Assembly: GCF_000250675.2 (NCBI RefSeq)
Contig: NC_018681.1
Location: 558,001 to 622,000, forward strand
Source of the DNA: Nocardia brasiliensis ATCC 700358
GTDB taxonomy: Bacteria > Actinomycetota > Actinomycetes > Mycobacteriales > Mycobacteriaceae
DNA length: 64,000 nucleotides
Direction: 5' to 3'
Each line of letters opens with the position of its first letter. The stretch's first letter is position 1. Below are positions 1 through 8,896 of the stretch, in pieces. The notes under the pieces were generated by a model. It saw only the letters and a list, made by a program, of their open reading frames with translations, ran no database searches and had not been told where the DNA came from. The translations under genes and the position numbers were made by a program.

Positions 1-789
1 GACCTCGTCGGCGCTGCCGAAGCGGTTCTTGATGCCGCGCACCATGCGCAGCGTCGAGTTCTTGTCGCCCTCGAACTGCAACACCACGTCGACGAGGTGT
101 TCCAGCGTGCGCGGGCCCGCGACATTGCCGTCCTTCGTGACGTGCCCGACCAGCAGCACGGTGATGCCGCTGGCCTTGGCCAGCGAGGTCAGCGCCGCGG
201 TCACCGCGCGGACCTGGGTGACGCCGCCGATCACGCCGTCCACCTCCGGCGCGAGCATGGTCTGCACCGAGTCGACCACGAGCAGGGTGGGGCGCACCTG
301 TTCCACGTGACCGAGCAGCACGGAGAGATCGGATTCCGCTGCGAGATAGACCCTTTCGTGCACCGCGCCGGTGCGGTCGGCGCGCAGGCGGACCTGGCCC
401 GCCGACTCCTCCGCGGTGACATACAGCGAGCGCGCGTCGTGCTGGCGGGCCCAGCGGTGCGCGACCTCGAGCAGCAGCGTCGACTTGCCGACCCCCGGCT
501 CGCCGGACAACAGCACCACCGAGCCCGGCACCACGCCGCCGCCGAGCACCCGGTCGAGCTCGCTCACGCCGGTCGGACGGGCCTTGGTGATCTGCGAATC
601 GATGCTGGAGATGGGGGCGGCGGCGGTACTCGGCAGCATCGCGCGCCGGGCGGGCGCGCCCGCGCCGGTCGCCGCGACGGCCACCTCGTCGATCGTGCCC
701 CAGGCGCCGCAGTCGGGGCATTTGCCCACCCACTTGGCGACCTCGTGCGTGCAGGCGGAGCACCGGAAGATCGACTTGGTCTTGGCCAC
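1..789 (-). CDS. radA: DNA repair protein RadA, C-terminus cut by window edge
   Basis: RadA is a RecA-like ATPase that helps branch migration and recombinational repair. The 263 codons present begin with a four-cysteine zinc finger (CSAC near residue 10, then CPDC), then a Walker A motif GEPGVGKST near residue 94 and the family motif KNRFG close to the window edge. The family is usually about 455 residues, so roughly the last 190 (Lon-like domain) lie outside. The start is GTG at 789 (VAKTKSIFRC), which puts the zinc finger at the usual distance; a nearby ATG is in another frame. The neighbouring lpqE and carD give the mycobacterial order. Confidence 0.93.
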   Translation of the reverse strand, partial: MAKTKSIFRCSACTHEVAKWVGKCPDCGAWGTIDEVAVAATGAGAPARRAMLPSTAAAPISSIDSQITKARPTGVSELDRVLGGGVVPGSVVLLSGEPGVGKSTLLLEVAHRWARQHDARSLYVTAEESAGQVRLRADRTGAVHERVYLAAESDLSVLLGHVEQVRPTLLVVDSVQTMLAPEVDGVIGGVTQVRAVTAALTSLAKASGITVLLVGHVTKDGNVAGPRTLEHLVDVVLQFEGDKNSTLRMVRGIKNRFGSADEV

Positions 790-929
790 ATGCGCACCAT
801 ACGGATCGCCTCCGACAACGGCGGCAGCCGACGCCGGGGGAGCCGTGCCGTGGCCGCACCGCGGAATGCGAACGGCCGCCGCACCGTTGGGTGCGACAGC
901 CGTTTCGTCAGGGGGTCTGGACGGCTTTT

Positions 930-1688
930 TTAGTGCCCGCCGCCCTTGTGCTCGGCCTCGGCCGGGCCGGACTTGTCCGATTCGTGCCGCTCGGTCACGA
1001 CGCCCGCGTCCACCGGCACCTGCACCTGGACGGTCCCGTTCTGCTTGAAGTTGAACGTGACGGTGTAGGTGAGCCCCGGACCGATGTCCTTGCTCAGGTT
1101 GGTGATCTCGATCAGGATCGGCTTGGCCGCCGGATCGTCGGAGACGGCGGGCTCGGTCGCGTGCTCACCGGTGCCGTGCGCATCCGCCGGCGCGGGCGTG
1201 CTGCTCGGCGCGCCCGAGGTGGTCGGCTTGGCCGTGGCGGGCGCCGCGTGCGTATCACCGGCCGGTGCGCCGTGCGCGCTCGGCGCGGCGGCGGCCGCGA
1301 CCACGGTCTGCTGCGGGGCGAGCGCCACCGTCGACTGACCGGCCGCCGGCGTGATCTTCACCGTGCCCAGGTCGGTGCTGATGCTGGTCAGCTCGTCGGG
1401 CACGGACGGGCTGTTGTTGACGATGGACAGCGCGATGAGCGCCTTGCCGCCCTTGGCGTTCGTGTACTCGGAGCCGTGCGCGGGGAACACGATGTGCACG
1501 TTGCGCAGCGCGATCTTGCCGATGTCCGCGTGGTTGCCGTTGATCGCGGCCACCTGGTCCGCGGTCTGTGAGATCTGACCCGCGCTACAGCCGGTCAGTG
1601 CAATCGCCGCTCCGGCGGCGAGTGCGGCAACCGGCACCATGCGACGGCGCACCTTTTGCAAGGCGGTCACAGCTTTCAGGGCAGTCAC
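930..1688 (-). CDS. lpqE: LpqE-like lipoprotein
   Basis: A secreted, lipid-anchored protein of unknown biochemical role. It has a basic N-terminus, a hydrophobic stretch and a lipobox LTGC, followed by GAGQISQT-like residues typical of mycobacterial LpqE (here SAGQISQTADQ). The rest is a beta-rich domain with an Ala/Pro/Thr-rich linker near the C-terminus. I chose GTG at 1688 because a GGAGGG ribosome site lies 7 bases upstream; in-frame starts at 1703 (ATG) and 1718 (GTG) would lengthen it by 5 or 10 residues. It lies just upstream of radA on the same strand and is divergent from carD, the order seen in mycobacteria. Confidence 0.8.
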   Translation of the reverse strand: MTALKAVTALQKVRRRMVPVAALAAGAAIALTGCSAGQISQTADQVAAINGNHADIGKIALRNVHIVFPAHGSEYTNAKGGKALIALSIVNNSPSVPDELTSISTDLGTVKITPAAGQSTVALAPQQTVVAAAAAPSAHGAPAGDTHAAPATAKPTTSGAPSSTPAPADAHGTGEHATEPAVSDDPAAKPILIEITNLSKDIGPGLTYTVTFNFKQNGTVQVQVPVDAGVVTERHESDKSGPAEAEHKGGGH

Positions 1689-1722
1689 GGGTTGTCCCTC
1701 CATGTCGACCGGGCTCACTCCG

Positions 1723-1745
1723 CTAGGGAGTTAATAACTAGGGAG
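1723..1745. repeat. Short direct repeat CTAGGGAG in the lpqE promoter region
   Basis: CTAGGGAG occurs at 1723-1730 and again at 1738-1745, a 15-base period separated by TTAATAA. It sits just upstream of lpqE in the roughly 340-base divergent gap to carD. The AT-rich spacer could supply a -10 element. A role as a protein-binding site is inference only. Confidence 0.35.
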
Positions 1746-2029
1746 CGTAGTAGTTCGTCCGGCGGACCGGGACCCGGGGCTCGCGACTCGCGGGCGGTTG
1801 GTAACAACTCGATCGAGTGCCGACCGGTTGCGGACGTGCTGCCAGCGATGTTCGCGGCTGAGCGCGGGCACAATGCGGGGAGTTAACCCGTTCTGGCACA
1901 ACATAATGCACACCGACCGGGTCTTGTCAAGCCCTGAGGTTGCCTCGTTGTGGCCCTGACCTGCATGGTTGATCGCGCCGTTACCGAGTCGCATGTTAAA
2001 CTGTGAACATCGAAAGGGGCACGGGACAC

Positions 2030-2518
2030 ATGATTTTTAAGGTCGGAGACACCGTCGTTTACCCCCACCACGGAGCGGCGCTGATCGAAGCTATAGAGAC
2101 TCGCACCATCAAGGGTGAACAAAAAGAGTATCTGGTCCTGAAGGTCGCCCAGGGCGATCTGACTGTTCGGGTTCCCGCTGAGAACGCCGAATACGTCGGC
2201 GTACGTGACGTCGTCGGCCAGGAGGGTCTCGATCGAGTCTTCCAGGTTCTGCGCGCGCCGCACACCGAGGAGCCGACCAACTGGTCCCGCCGCTACAAGG
2301 CCAACCTGGAGAAGCTCGCCTCCGGCGATGTGAACAAGGTGGCCGAGGTCGTTCGTGACCTGTGGCGTCGGGAGCAGGATCGCGGGCTGTCCGCCGGCGA
2401 GAAGCGCATGCTCGCCAAGGCCCGGCAAATCCTCGTCGGTGAACTCGCGCTTGCCGAGGGCACCGATGACGGCAAGGCCGAGACGCTGCTCGACGAGGTC
2501 CTCGCCGCGGCTTCCTGA
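2030..2518 (+). CDS. carD: RNA polymerase-binding transcription factor CarD
   Basis: CarD binds the RNA polymerase beta subunit and stabilises the open complex at many promoters, including rRNA promoters. The 162 residues match the mycobacterial length. Residues 1-55 form the Tudor-like RNAP-interaction domain (begins MIFKVGDTVVYPHHG), and the helical DNA-binding C-terminal domain carries the conserved NWSRRYKANLEKL segment. The ATG at 2030 follows a purine-rich GAAAGGGG ribosome site. ispD starts two bases after its stop, so carD heads a carD-ispD-ispF unit. Confidence 0.95.
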   Translation: MIFKVGDTVVYPHHGAALIEAIETRTIKGEQKEYLVLKVAQGDLTVRVPAENAEYVGVRDVVGQEGLDRVFQVLRAPHTEEPTNWSRRYKANLEKLASGDVNKVAEVVRDLWRREQDRGLSAGEKRMLAKARQILVGELALAEGTDDGKAETLLDEVLAAAS

Positions 2519-2520
2519 CC

Positions 2521-3246
2521 GTGAACACATTCGACAACGGTGCTCGTCTCACCGACGGAACCGTCGTTGCTTTGGTGCCTGCCGCCGGTCGCGGCGTCCG
2601 CCTGGGTGAAGCCACACCCAAAGCGTTCGTCCCGGTCGGCGGCAGCCCTATGGTCCGGCTCGCCGTCGAAGGTCTCCTGGCCTCCGGCGCGGTCGACCGG
2701 ATCATCGTTATGGTTCCCGCCGAATTCGTCGAGAGCGCCGTTGCCCTGCTGCCGCCCTCGGATTCGGTACACGTGGTCGTCGGCGGCGCCGAGCGCATCG
2801 ATTCGGTGCGAGCCGGCCTCGCCGCCGCACCCGAGGCCGCTTACTACCTGGTGCACGATGCCGCGCGCGCACTCACGCCACCCGGGCTGATCGCCCGGGT
2901 CGCTGCCGAGTTGCGCGCCGGCCATCTCGCCGTCGTTCCCGCGTTGCCGGTCGCCGACACGATCAAGTCGGTCGATGCCGCGGGCGCGGTCACCGGTACC
3001 CCCGATCGTGCGCAACTGCGCGCCATCCAGACGCCGCAGGGCTTCGCGGGCGAGCTGTTGCGCTCGGCCTATCTGTCCGAGGGCGTGCAAGCCACCGACG
3101 ACGCCGGGCTGGTCGAACTGCTCGGCACCCAGGTGCGCACCATCCCCGGCGATCCGCTGGCTTTCAAGATCACCACGCCGCTCGATCTGGTGCTCGCGCA
3201 CGCCGTGCTCGACGGTGCGGACCGTCCCCGGGCGGTCGCGCGATGA
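2521..3246 (+). CDS. ispD: 2-C-methyl-D-erythritol 4-phosphate cytidylyltransferase
   Basis: Third step of the MEP isoprenoid pathway: transfers CMP from CTP to methylerythritol phosphate. Family motifs are in order: VPAAGRGVRLG (nucleotide-binding loop), KAFVPVGGSPM, VHDAARAL and IQTPQGF. At 241 residues it has normal length for the single-domain enzyme. The start is GTG, two bases after the carD stop. Its last four bases overlap the ispF start (ATGA), so the two pathway enzymes are translationally coupled. Confidence 0.95.
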   Translation: MNTFDNGARLTDGTVVALVPAAGRGVRLGEATPKAFVPVGGSPMVRLAVEGLLASGAVDRIIVMVPAEFVESAVALLPPSDSVHVVVGGAERIDSVRAGLAAAPEAAYYLVHDAARALTPPGLIARVAAELRAGHLAVVPALPVADTIKSVDAAGAVTGTPDRAQLRAIQTPQGFAGELLRSAYLSEGVQATDDAGLVELLGTQVRTIPGDPLAFKITTPLDLVLAHAVLDGADRPRAVAR

Positions 3247-3722
3247 CCGACGGCATGCGGGTCGGCATCGGTAGCGACGTGCACCCGATCGAATCGGGCC
3301 GCCCCTGCTGGATGGCGGGCCTGCACTTCGAGGGCGATGACGGCTGCGCCGGGCACTCCGACGGCGATGTCGCCGCGCACGCGCTCTGCGACGCACTGCT
3401 CTCCGCCGCCGGGCTCGGCGATGTCGGCGCGGTCTTCGGCACCGGCCGCCCGGAATGGGCGGGCGTCTCCGGCGCCGCCATGCTGAAGGAAGTGCGCAGG
3501 CTGCTCGGCGAGGCCGGTTTCGAGATCGTCAACGCGGCGGTGCAGGTGATCGGCAATCGGCCGAAGATCGGCCCGCGTCGAGCCGAGGCCCAGCAGGTGC
3601 TCGGCGAACTACTCGGTGCGCCGGTCTCGGTATCGGGCACCACCACCGACGGACTCGGCCTCACCGGCCGCGGCGAGGGCGTTGCCGCGATAGCAACCGC
3701 CCTGCTACAAGCCTGTCGCTGA
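3243..3722 (+). CDS. ispF: 2-C-methyl-D-erythritol 2,4-cyclodiphosphate synthase
   Basis: Fifth step of the MEP pathway, forming the cyclic diphosphate in a homotrimer with a divalent metal. The metal-site motifs are visible: GIGSDVHPIE near residue 7 and HSDGDVAAHALCDALL near residue 38. A conserved threonine-rich TTTDGLGLTGRGEG segment lies near the C-terminus. At 159 residues it has the usual length. It overlaps ispD by four bases. Confidence 0.95.
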   Translation: MTDGMRVGIGSDVHPIESGRPCWMAGLHFEGDDGCAGHSDGDVAAHALCDALLSAAGLGDVGAVFGTGRPEWAGVSGAAMLKEVRRLLGEAGFEIVNAAVQVIGNRPKIGPRRAEAQQVLGELLGAPVSVSGTTTDGLGLTGRGEGVAAIATALLQACR

Positions 3723-3773
3723 CCCCGCTCCGGCGGACCTGAGCCGGGTCCGTGTACAGGCTTGTCTACCAGC

Positions 3774-3779
3774 TAGGAT
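3774..3779 (+). promoter_or_regulatory. Candidate -10 element for a leaderless cysS transcript
   Basis: TAGGAT fits the actinobacterial TANNNT -10 pattern and ends 8 bases before the GTG at 3788. That spacing would place the transcript start at or within a base or two of the start codon, as in leaderless mycobacterial mRNAs. No convincing -35 element is seen. Confidence 0.4.
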
Positions 3780-3787
3780 CGAACGCC

Positions 3788-5218
3788 GTGACATTGCGCC
3801 TCTTTGACACCGACACGCGGACCACGCGCGAATTCGCGCCCCTGGTCCCTGGCCGTGCCTCGGTGTACCTGTGTGGCGCCACCGTGCAGGGCGAGCCGCA
3901 CATCGGCCATGTGCGCAGCGGCGTCGCCTTCGACGTGCTGCGCCGCTGGCTCCTCGCGCACGACTACGACGTGTGGTTCATCCGCAATGTCACCGATATC
4001 GAGGACAAGATTCTCAACAAGGCCGCCGAGGCGGGCCGGCCGTGGTGGGAGTGGGCCGCGACCTACGAGCGCGCCTTCGACAACGCCTACGAGACCCTCG
4101 GCGTGCTGCCGCCCTCGGTCGAGCCGCGGGCCACCGGCCACATCACGCAGATGGTCGACATGATGCAGCGCCTCATCGAGCGCGGGCACGCCTACGCCTC
4201 CGCGGGCAACGTCTACTTCGACGTGCAGAGCTACCCCGAATACGGCAGCCTGTCCGGGCACCGGCTCGACGACGTGCACCAAGGCGAGAGCGCGGGCGAG
4301 GGCAAGCGTGACCCACGCGACTTCACCCTGTGGAAGGCCGCGAAGCCCGGTGAACCGACTTGGCCGTCGCCGTGGGGGCCCGGCCGCCCCGGCTGGCACC
4401 TGGAATGCTCCGCGATGGCCGAGTTCTATCTCGGCTCTGAGTTCGACATCCATTGCGGCGGAATGGATCTCGTTTTCCCGCATCACGAGAACGAGATCGC
4501 CCAATCCAAGGCCGCGGGCGACGGGTTCGCGAACTACTGGCTGCACAACGGCTGGGTGACGCTGGGCGGCGAGAAGATGTCCAAGTCCCTGGGCAACGTG
4601 CTCTCGGTGCCGAACGTGCTCAAACAGGTTCGCGCCGTGGAACTCCGGTTCTACCTCGGCAGCGCGCACTACCGGTCGATGCTGGAGTACTCGGACAAGG
4701 CGCTGCACGACGCGGCCCAGACCTATCAGCGCATCGAGGCGTTCGTGCATCGCACCACCGATCGCGCGGGCGATATCCCGGTCGGCAAGTGGACCGACGC
4801 GTTCGCCGCCGCCATCGATGACGATCTCGCCGTGCCGAAGGCGCTGGCCGAGATCCACCGGGTGGTGCACGAGGGCAACAAGGCGCTGGAGTCCGGCGCC
4901 GTGGACAGCGCGCGGGACCTGGCCGGACAGCTGCGCGCGATGCTCGGTATCCTGGGTGTCGACCCGTTGGATCCGCACTGGTTCACCCCGCGCGACTCAT
5001 CGGCGGCGATCGGCGCGCTGGACGTGCTGGTGCGCGCCGAGCTCGACCGCCGCCAGCAGGCGCGAGCAGCGAAGGATTGGGCGAGTGCCGACGCCGCCCG
5101 CGATCGATTGCAGGCAGCCGGAATCGAGGTCACCGACACACCGAACGGTCCCGAGTGGGCCCTTGCCGCTGCGCAGCACTCGCCGCCGGACGCGCAACAA
5201 CCTGGAAAGGCCGACTGA
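3788..5218 (+). CDS. cysS: Cysteinyl-tRNA synthetase
   Basis: Charges tRNA-Cys. A class I synthetase with the HIGH signature (PHIGHVRSG, near residue 36) and KMSKS (GEKMSKSLGN, near residue 260). Zinc-site cysteines appear in YLCGATVQ and WHLECSAM. It is 476 residues from GTG at 3788, which begins VTLRLFDTDTRTTREF; an upstream in-frame ATG at 3752 would add 12 residues but has no family support. The stop overlaps the first base of rlmB. Confidence 0.95.
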   Translation: MTLRLFDTDTRTTREFAPLVPGRASVYLCGATVQGEPHIGHVRSGVAFDVLRRWLLAHDYDVWFIRNVTDIEDKILNKAAEAGRPWWEWAATYERAFDNAYETLGVLPPSVEPRATGHITQMVDMMQRLIERGHAYASAGNVYFDVQSYPEYGSLSGHRLDDVHQGESAGEGKRDPRDFTLWKAAKPGEPTWPSPWGPGRPGWHLECSAMAEFYLGSEFDIHCGGMDLVFPHHENEIAQSKAAGDGFANYWLHNGWVTLGGEKMSKSLGNVLSVPNVLKQVRAVELRFYLGSAHYRSMLEYSDKALHDAAQTYQRIEAFVHRTTDRAGDIPVGKWTDAFAAAIDDDLAVPKALAEIHRVVHEGNKALESGAVDSARDLAGQLRAMLGILGVDPLDPHWFTPRDSSAAIGALDVLVRAELDRRQQARAAKDWASADAARDRLQAAGIEVTDTPNGPEWALAAAQHSPPDAQQPGKAD

Positions 5219-6201
5219 TGGCAGGCAATTCGCAGCGCCGTGGTGCGATCCGCAAGGGCGGCACGAAGAAGGGCGCCGTCGTCGGCTCCGGTGGTAAGCG
5301 CAGGCGCGGGCTGGAGGGGCGCGGTGCGACCCCGCCCGCCGAGGCGCGTACCAAGCATCCCGCCGCCAAGCGGGCCGCCGCTGCCGCGAAGGCGGCCGCG
5401 GCGGGTCGTGGCGGGCCGCGCGGCGGCGGCCCGGGACGTCCGGCCGGTCGCAAGAACGACGACGGCCCGGAGATGGTGCTCGGCCGCAACCCGGTAGTCG
5501 AGTGTCTGCGTGCGGGCGTGCCCGCCGCGGCCCTGTACGTGGCGGTCGGCACCGAGAACGACGAGCGGCTGACCGAGAGCGTGAAGCTGGCCGCCGACGC
5601 GGGCATCTCCATCCTGGAGGTGCCGCGCACCGATCTGGATCGGTTGAGCGCCAACGGAATGCATCAGGGCCTGGCCTTGCAGGTGCCGCCGTACCGGTAC
5701 AGCCATCCCGACGATCTGCTGGACCAGGTGCGCAATTCGGCGGAGCCCGCGCTGCTCGTCGCACTGGACAACATCTCGGACCCGCGCAATCTCGGCGCGG
5801 TGATCCGCTCGGTCGCCGCGTTCGGCGGTCAGGGCGTGCTGATTCCGCAGCGGCGCAGCGCGAGCGTCACCGCGGTCGCCTGGCGCACGAGTGCGGGCGC
5901 CGCGGCCCGGCTGCCGGTCGCCCGGGCCACGAATCTGACTCGCACGCTGAAGGATTGGGCCGCCCAGGGGATCCAGGTGGTCGGTCTCGACGCGGGCGGC
6001 GACACCACCCTCGACGATTTCGACGGCCGCGAACCGACCGTCATCGTGGTCGGCTCGGAGGGTAAGGGCCTGTCCCGGCTGGTACGCGAGAACTGCGACG
6101 CCATCCTCGGCATCCCCATGGCGGGTCCGGTCGAGTCGCTGAACGCCTCGGTGGCCGCGGGCGTCGTGCTCGCCGAGATCGCCCGCCAGCGGCGCTCCTG
6201 A
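5218..6201 (+). CDS. rlmB: 23S rRNA (guanosine-2'-O)-methyltransferase RlmB
   Basis: A SPOUT-class (TrmH family) methyltransferase that modifies G2251 of 23S rRNA. Residues 1-80 are a basic Gly/Ala/Arg-rich tail common in actinobacterial members. They are followed by the substrate-binding domain and then the three SPOUT motifs: LDNISDPRNLGAVIRS, VVGSEGKGLSRLV and IPMAGPVESLNASVAAG. It is 327 residues. The ATG at 5218 shares one base with the cysS stop, an arrangement also found in mycobacteria. Confidence 0.93.
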   Translation: MAGNSQRRGAIRKGGTKKGAVVGSGGKRRRGLEGRGATPPAEARTKHPAAKRAAAAAKAAAAGRGGPRGGGPGRPAGRKNDDGPEMVLGRNPVVECLRAGVPAAALYVAVGTENDERLTESVKLAADAGISILEVPRTDLDRLSANGMHQGLALQVPPYRYSHPDDLLDQVRNSAEPALLVALDNISDPRNLGAVIRSVAAFGGQGVLIPQRRSASVTAVAWRTSAGAAARLPVARATNLTRTLKDWAAQGIQVVGLDAGGDTTLDDFDGREPTVIVVGSEGKGLSRLVRENCDAILGIPMAGPVESLNASVAAGVVLAEIARQRRS

Positions 6202-6317
6202 GCGGTTCTGCGGCGTCGCTGATCGGCGGGGTCGCGGCGGCTTCGGGGCCCGTAACGGCGAAACACCCGGTGGCGCACCGCAACCGGCAATAGCCGCGCA
6301 CTTGTCCGACGGCCCCG

Positions 6318-6323
6318 TAGAAT
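6318..6323 (+). promoter_or_regulatory. Candidate -10 element for a leaderless small membrane gene
   Basis: TAGAAT ends 7 bases before the GTG at 6331, which would start transcription at the start codon. There is no ribosome-binding site before that GTG, in keeping with a leaderless mRNA. Confidence 0.4.
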
Positions 6324-6330
6324 TCGGCTC

Positions 6331-6609
6331 GTGGTGATACCCAATCAGCCGATCGGCAACCCGGTCGAGCATCCGAACGCGACGGCGGTGCTCGCACTCG
6401 GGGCGGCCAGCGTGTTCTGCTGTGGCGTGCTCGGCCCGGTGGCGTGGGCGATGGGCAAGCGCGCACTGGATCAGATCGAGCAGTCGCACGGCGCCTACGG
6501 CGGCCGCGTTCAGGTGATGGTCGGGTACATCCTCGGGATCATCGGCACCATCCTGATGATCATCTTCGCCATCCTGTTCCTGCTGATCCTGCTGGGCGGC
6601 AACGCTTAA
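6331..6609 (+). CDS. Small membrane protein, DUF4190-like
   Basis: A 92-residue protein with two hydrophobic segments, about residues 20-45 and 62-90. The first ends in GPVAWAMGKRALDQI, the pattern of the DUF4190 family of small actinobacterial membrane proteins (GxxAxxxGxxAL). Function is unknown. It stands alone between rlmB and the convergent crotonase gene. The start is GTG, supported by the nearby -10 element. Confidence 0.7.
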   Translation: MVIPNQPIGNPVEHPNATAVLALGAASVFCCGVLGPVAWAMGKRALDQIEQSHGAYGGRVQVMVGYILGIIGTILMIIFAILFLLILLGGNA

Positions 6610-6612
6610 GCC

Positions 6613-7422
6613 TCAGTCCAGGCTCGGCCGTTCCTGGTCCGGTCGCTCGTCCCAGGCCGGCCATTCCGTGCTGATGCTGCCGGTCCATTTCGGCTGGCGG
6701 CGTTCTTTGAACGCGGCCATCGCCTCGTCGCCGTCGATGCTCTTGCCGACGTGCTGGTTGAGGTCGGACTCCAGTTGCCCGACCACGGCCGGGCTCATAC
6801 CGAGCCCTTCCCAGAGCAGCCGCTTGGACATCGCCACCGGCAGCGGCGCGGACCCGTTGGCGATGTCGTGCGCGACGGCCAGCGCCATCGGCAGCACCTC
6901 GCCGCCGGGCAGGCAGGCGTTGGTCAGGCCCATCGCCTTGGCTTCGTCACCGTCGAAGGTGCGCCCGGTCAGCATGATGTCCGCGGCGTTCGCCATGCCG
7001 ATCAACCGCGGCAGGGTCCAGTGCGCGTAGCCGTCGGCGAGCACGCCGCGCCGCACCTGGTTGAGCCCGTAGACGGCATCGCGGGCCATGTAGCGCAGAT
7101 CGCATTGCAGCGCGAGAGCCAGGCCGAGGCCGACCGCGTGGCCGTTCACCGCGGCGATCACCGGTTTGCGCACCCGCCACGGCGGCGGGTCGATGGTCGC
7201 ACTCACGTCGCCGACGCGACTCGACAGATCCGCGCCCGCGCAGAAGGCGGGCGGGGTGCCGGTGATCACGACGGCGCGAATGGCGTCTTCGGCGTCGCAT
7301 CGCTGTAGCGCGGCGCTCAGTTCGTCGGCCATCGCGGGAGTGAAGGCGTTCTGCTGAGCGGGTCTGTTGAGCGTGAGCACGGCGATGCCGCCGGAGACAT
7401 CGACGAGCAATTCCGAACTCAT
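6613..7422 (-). CDS. Enoyl-CoA hydratase/isomerase (crotonase) family protein
   Basis: Crotonase-fold protein of 269 residues, expected to act on an acyl-CoA. It shows the oxyanion-hole segments AFCAGADL and NGHAVGLGLALA. The second catalytic glutamate of classical hydratases (PE in the FGxPEVxxG segment) appears as NQ in GLNQVRRGVLADG, so the reaction may not be ordinary hydration. I chose ATG at 7422; a TTG start at 7446 is possible. It lies 48 bases downstream of an acyl-CoA dehydrogenase on the same strand and probably shares its transcript. No KstR-type operator is nearby. Confidence 0.8.
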   Translation of the reverse strand: MSSELLVDVSGGIAVLTLNRPAQQNAFTPAMADELSAALQRCDAEDAIRAVVITGTPPAFCAGADLSSRVGDVSATIDPPPWRVRKPVIAAVNGHAVGLGLALALQCDLRYMARDAVYGLNQVRRGVLADGYAHWTLPRLIGMANAADIMLTGRTFDGDEAKAMGLTNACLPGGEVLPMALAVAHDIANGSAPLPVAMSKRLLWEGLGMSPAVVGQLESDLNQHVGKSIDGDEAMAAFKERRQPKWTGSISTEWPAWDERPDQERPSLD

Positions 7423-7470
7423 GCCAGCGATGTTAGCTCTGTTCAATTTGGCGAGCAGGTCGATTCCCGG

Positions 7471-8649
7471 CTACTGGACCGTGCGCAGCACCTTGCGACC
7501 GATGGCGTATTTGTGGACTTCGGTCGGGCCGTCGTAGAGCCGGAAGGCGCGGATGTCCCGGAAGATCATCTCGACCACGGTCTCGTCGCTGATGCCGATC
7601 CCGCCCAAGACCTGCACGCACCGGTCGGCGACCTTGAAGAGTTCCTCGGAGACGAACGATTTGGCGATCGAGCTCTCGTGCCGCGCCTTCTCGCCCTGAT
7701 CCATCAGCCAGCAGGCGTGCCAGATGGTGAGCCGGCACTGGTGCAGCGCGACCTCGTTGTCCGCCAACATGAACGACACACCCTCGTGCTCGCCGATCGG
7801 CTTGCCGAACGCGGTCCGGGTGCGCGCGTGCTCGACCGCGATGCTCTGCGCGCGTTCGGCCGCGCCCAGCCAGCGCATGCAGTGCGTGAGCCGGGCCGGG
7901 GCCAGCCGCAGCTGGGCGTAGCGCAGGGCCTGCCCGGCCTCGCCGAGCAGCGCCGATTTCGGCAGCGTGAGGTTGTCGAAGCGGACCACGCCGTGCCCGG
8001 CGACGTAGTTGCGGTCCATCGTGTTCATGGTGCGTTCGATCACGATGCCCGGCTGATCGCCGTCGGTGAGGAACAGGGTCGGTCCCGCGGGCAGGTGCGG
8101 GTTCTCGGCGAGCCGGGCCATGATGATCCACGTTTTGGCGCCGTTGGCCCCGGTGATCAGCCACTTGCGGCCGTCGAGGGTGAAGTTCTCGCCGTCGAAC
8201 GTCGCGGTGGTGGCCAGCTGTGCCGGGTCCGAGCCCGCGCCGTCCGGCTCGGTCATCGCGAACACCGACCGCTGATGTCCGGCGACCACCGGCGCGAGGT
8301 AGCGCTCTACCTGGTCCGGGTTCGCGACCTTGGACAGCAGGAACATATTGCCCTCGTCGGGCGCCGCGCAGTTCATCGCGATCGGGCCGAGGGTCGACCA
8401 GCCCGCGGCCTCGTAGAGCACCGCCTGCTCGATGTGGCTGAGCCCGCGGCCGCCGAGCGCTTCCGGCGCCTGCACGGTCAGCAACTTCTCGGCCCGCGCG
8501 AGTTCGACCAATTCCTGCCGCAGTTCGTCGGTCGGCCCGTGCGCGGTCAGGCGCGGATCGCGCTCGAACGGAACGATCTTGTCGATGACGAACCGGCGAA
8601 CCCGATCGCGTTCGGCGGCGAGCTCGGCGGGAATCGAGAAGTCGATCAT
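7471..8649 (-). CDS. Acyl-CoA dehydrogenase
   Basis: FAD-dependent acyl-CoA dehydrogenase of 392 residues with all three domains. Visible family segments are FAMTEPDGAGSDPAQL (FAD/substrate loop), ARTRTAFGKPIGEHEGVSFM, and a C-terminal VQVLGGIGISDETVVE followed by LYDGPTEVHKYAIGR. The PTEVH form is typical of FadE clades that act on branched or unusual acyl-CoAs. It leads a two-gene unit with the crotonase downstream. The substrate cannot be told from sequence alone. Confidence 0.85.
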   Translation of the reverse strand: MIDFSIPAELAAERDRVRRFVIDKIVPFERDPRLTAHGPTDELRQELVELARAEKLLTVQAPEALGGRGLSHIEQAVLYEAAGWSTLGPIAMNCAAPDEGNMFLLSKVANPDQVERYLAPVVAGHQRSVFAMTEPDGAGSDPAQLATTATFDGENFTLDGRKWLITGANGAKTWIIMARLAENPHLPAGPTLFLTDGDQPGIVIERTMNTMDRNYVAGHGVVRFDNLTLPKSALLGEAGQALRYAQLRLAPARLTHCMRWLGAAERAQSIAVEHARTRTAFGKPIGEHEGVSFMLADNEVALHQCRLTIWHACWLMDQGEKARHESSIAKSFVSEELFKVADRCVQVLGGIGISDETVVEMIFRDIRAFRLYDGPTEVHKYAIGRKVLRTVQ

Positions 8650-8896
8650 CGTTGGTCACCAATCGTTCGGGGGTGCGTGCGTTCGAGCATACGAAACCCA
8701 GCTAGAGCGACTGAAGGCACCCGCCCTCAATGGGTGGGCGGCCGCCGGCCGGGGCCGTCACCCGAACGTAGGCACCGCGCGGCGCGTACGCGTAGAGATC
8801 TCCGGCCATATTTCCACCGCCGCACCCTTTGCGCGCTCCCGCACCCGCTCCGACCTGCCGTAGCGGGTGTGAGAAGACGGAAGGGTGCGGGGAAGG

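Noticed and set aside
2293..3396. Long minus-strand frame opposite ispD
   Set aside because: Arg-rich antisense shadow of ispD/ispF in high-GC DNA, without family motifs.
3773..4978. 401-codon minus-strand frame opposite cysS
   Set aside because: Antisense to a clear CysRS with HIGH and KMSKS motifs; no recognisable domain.
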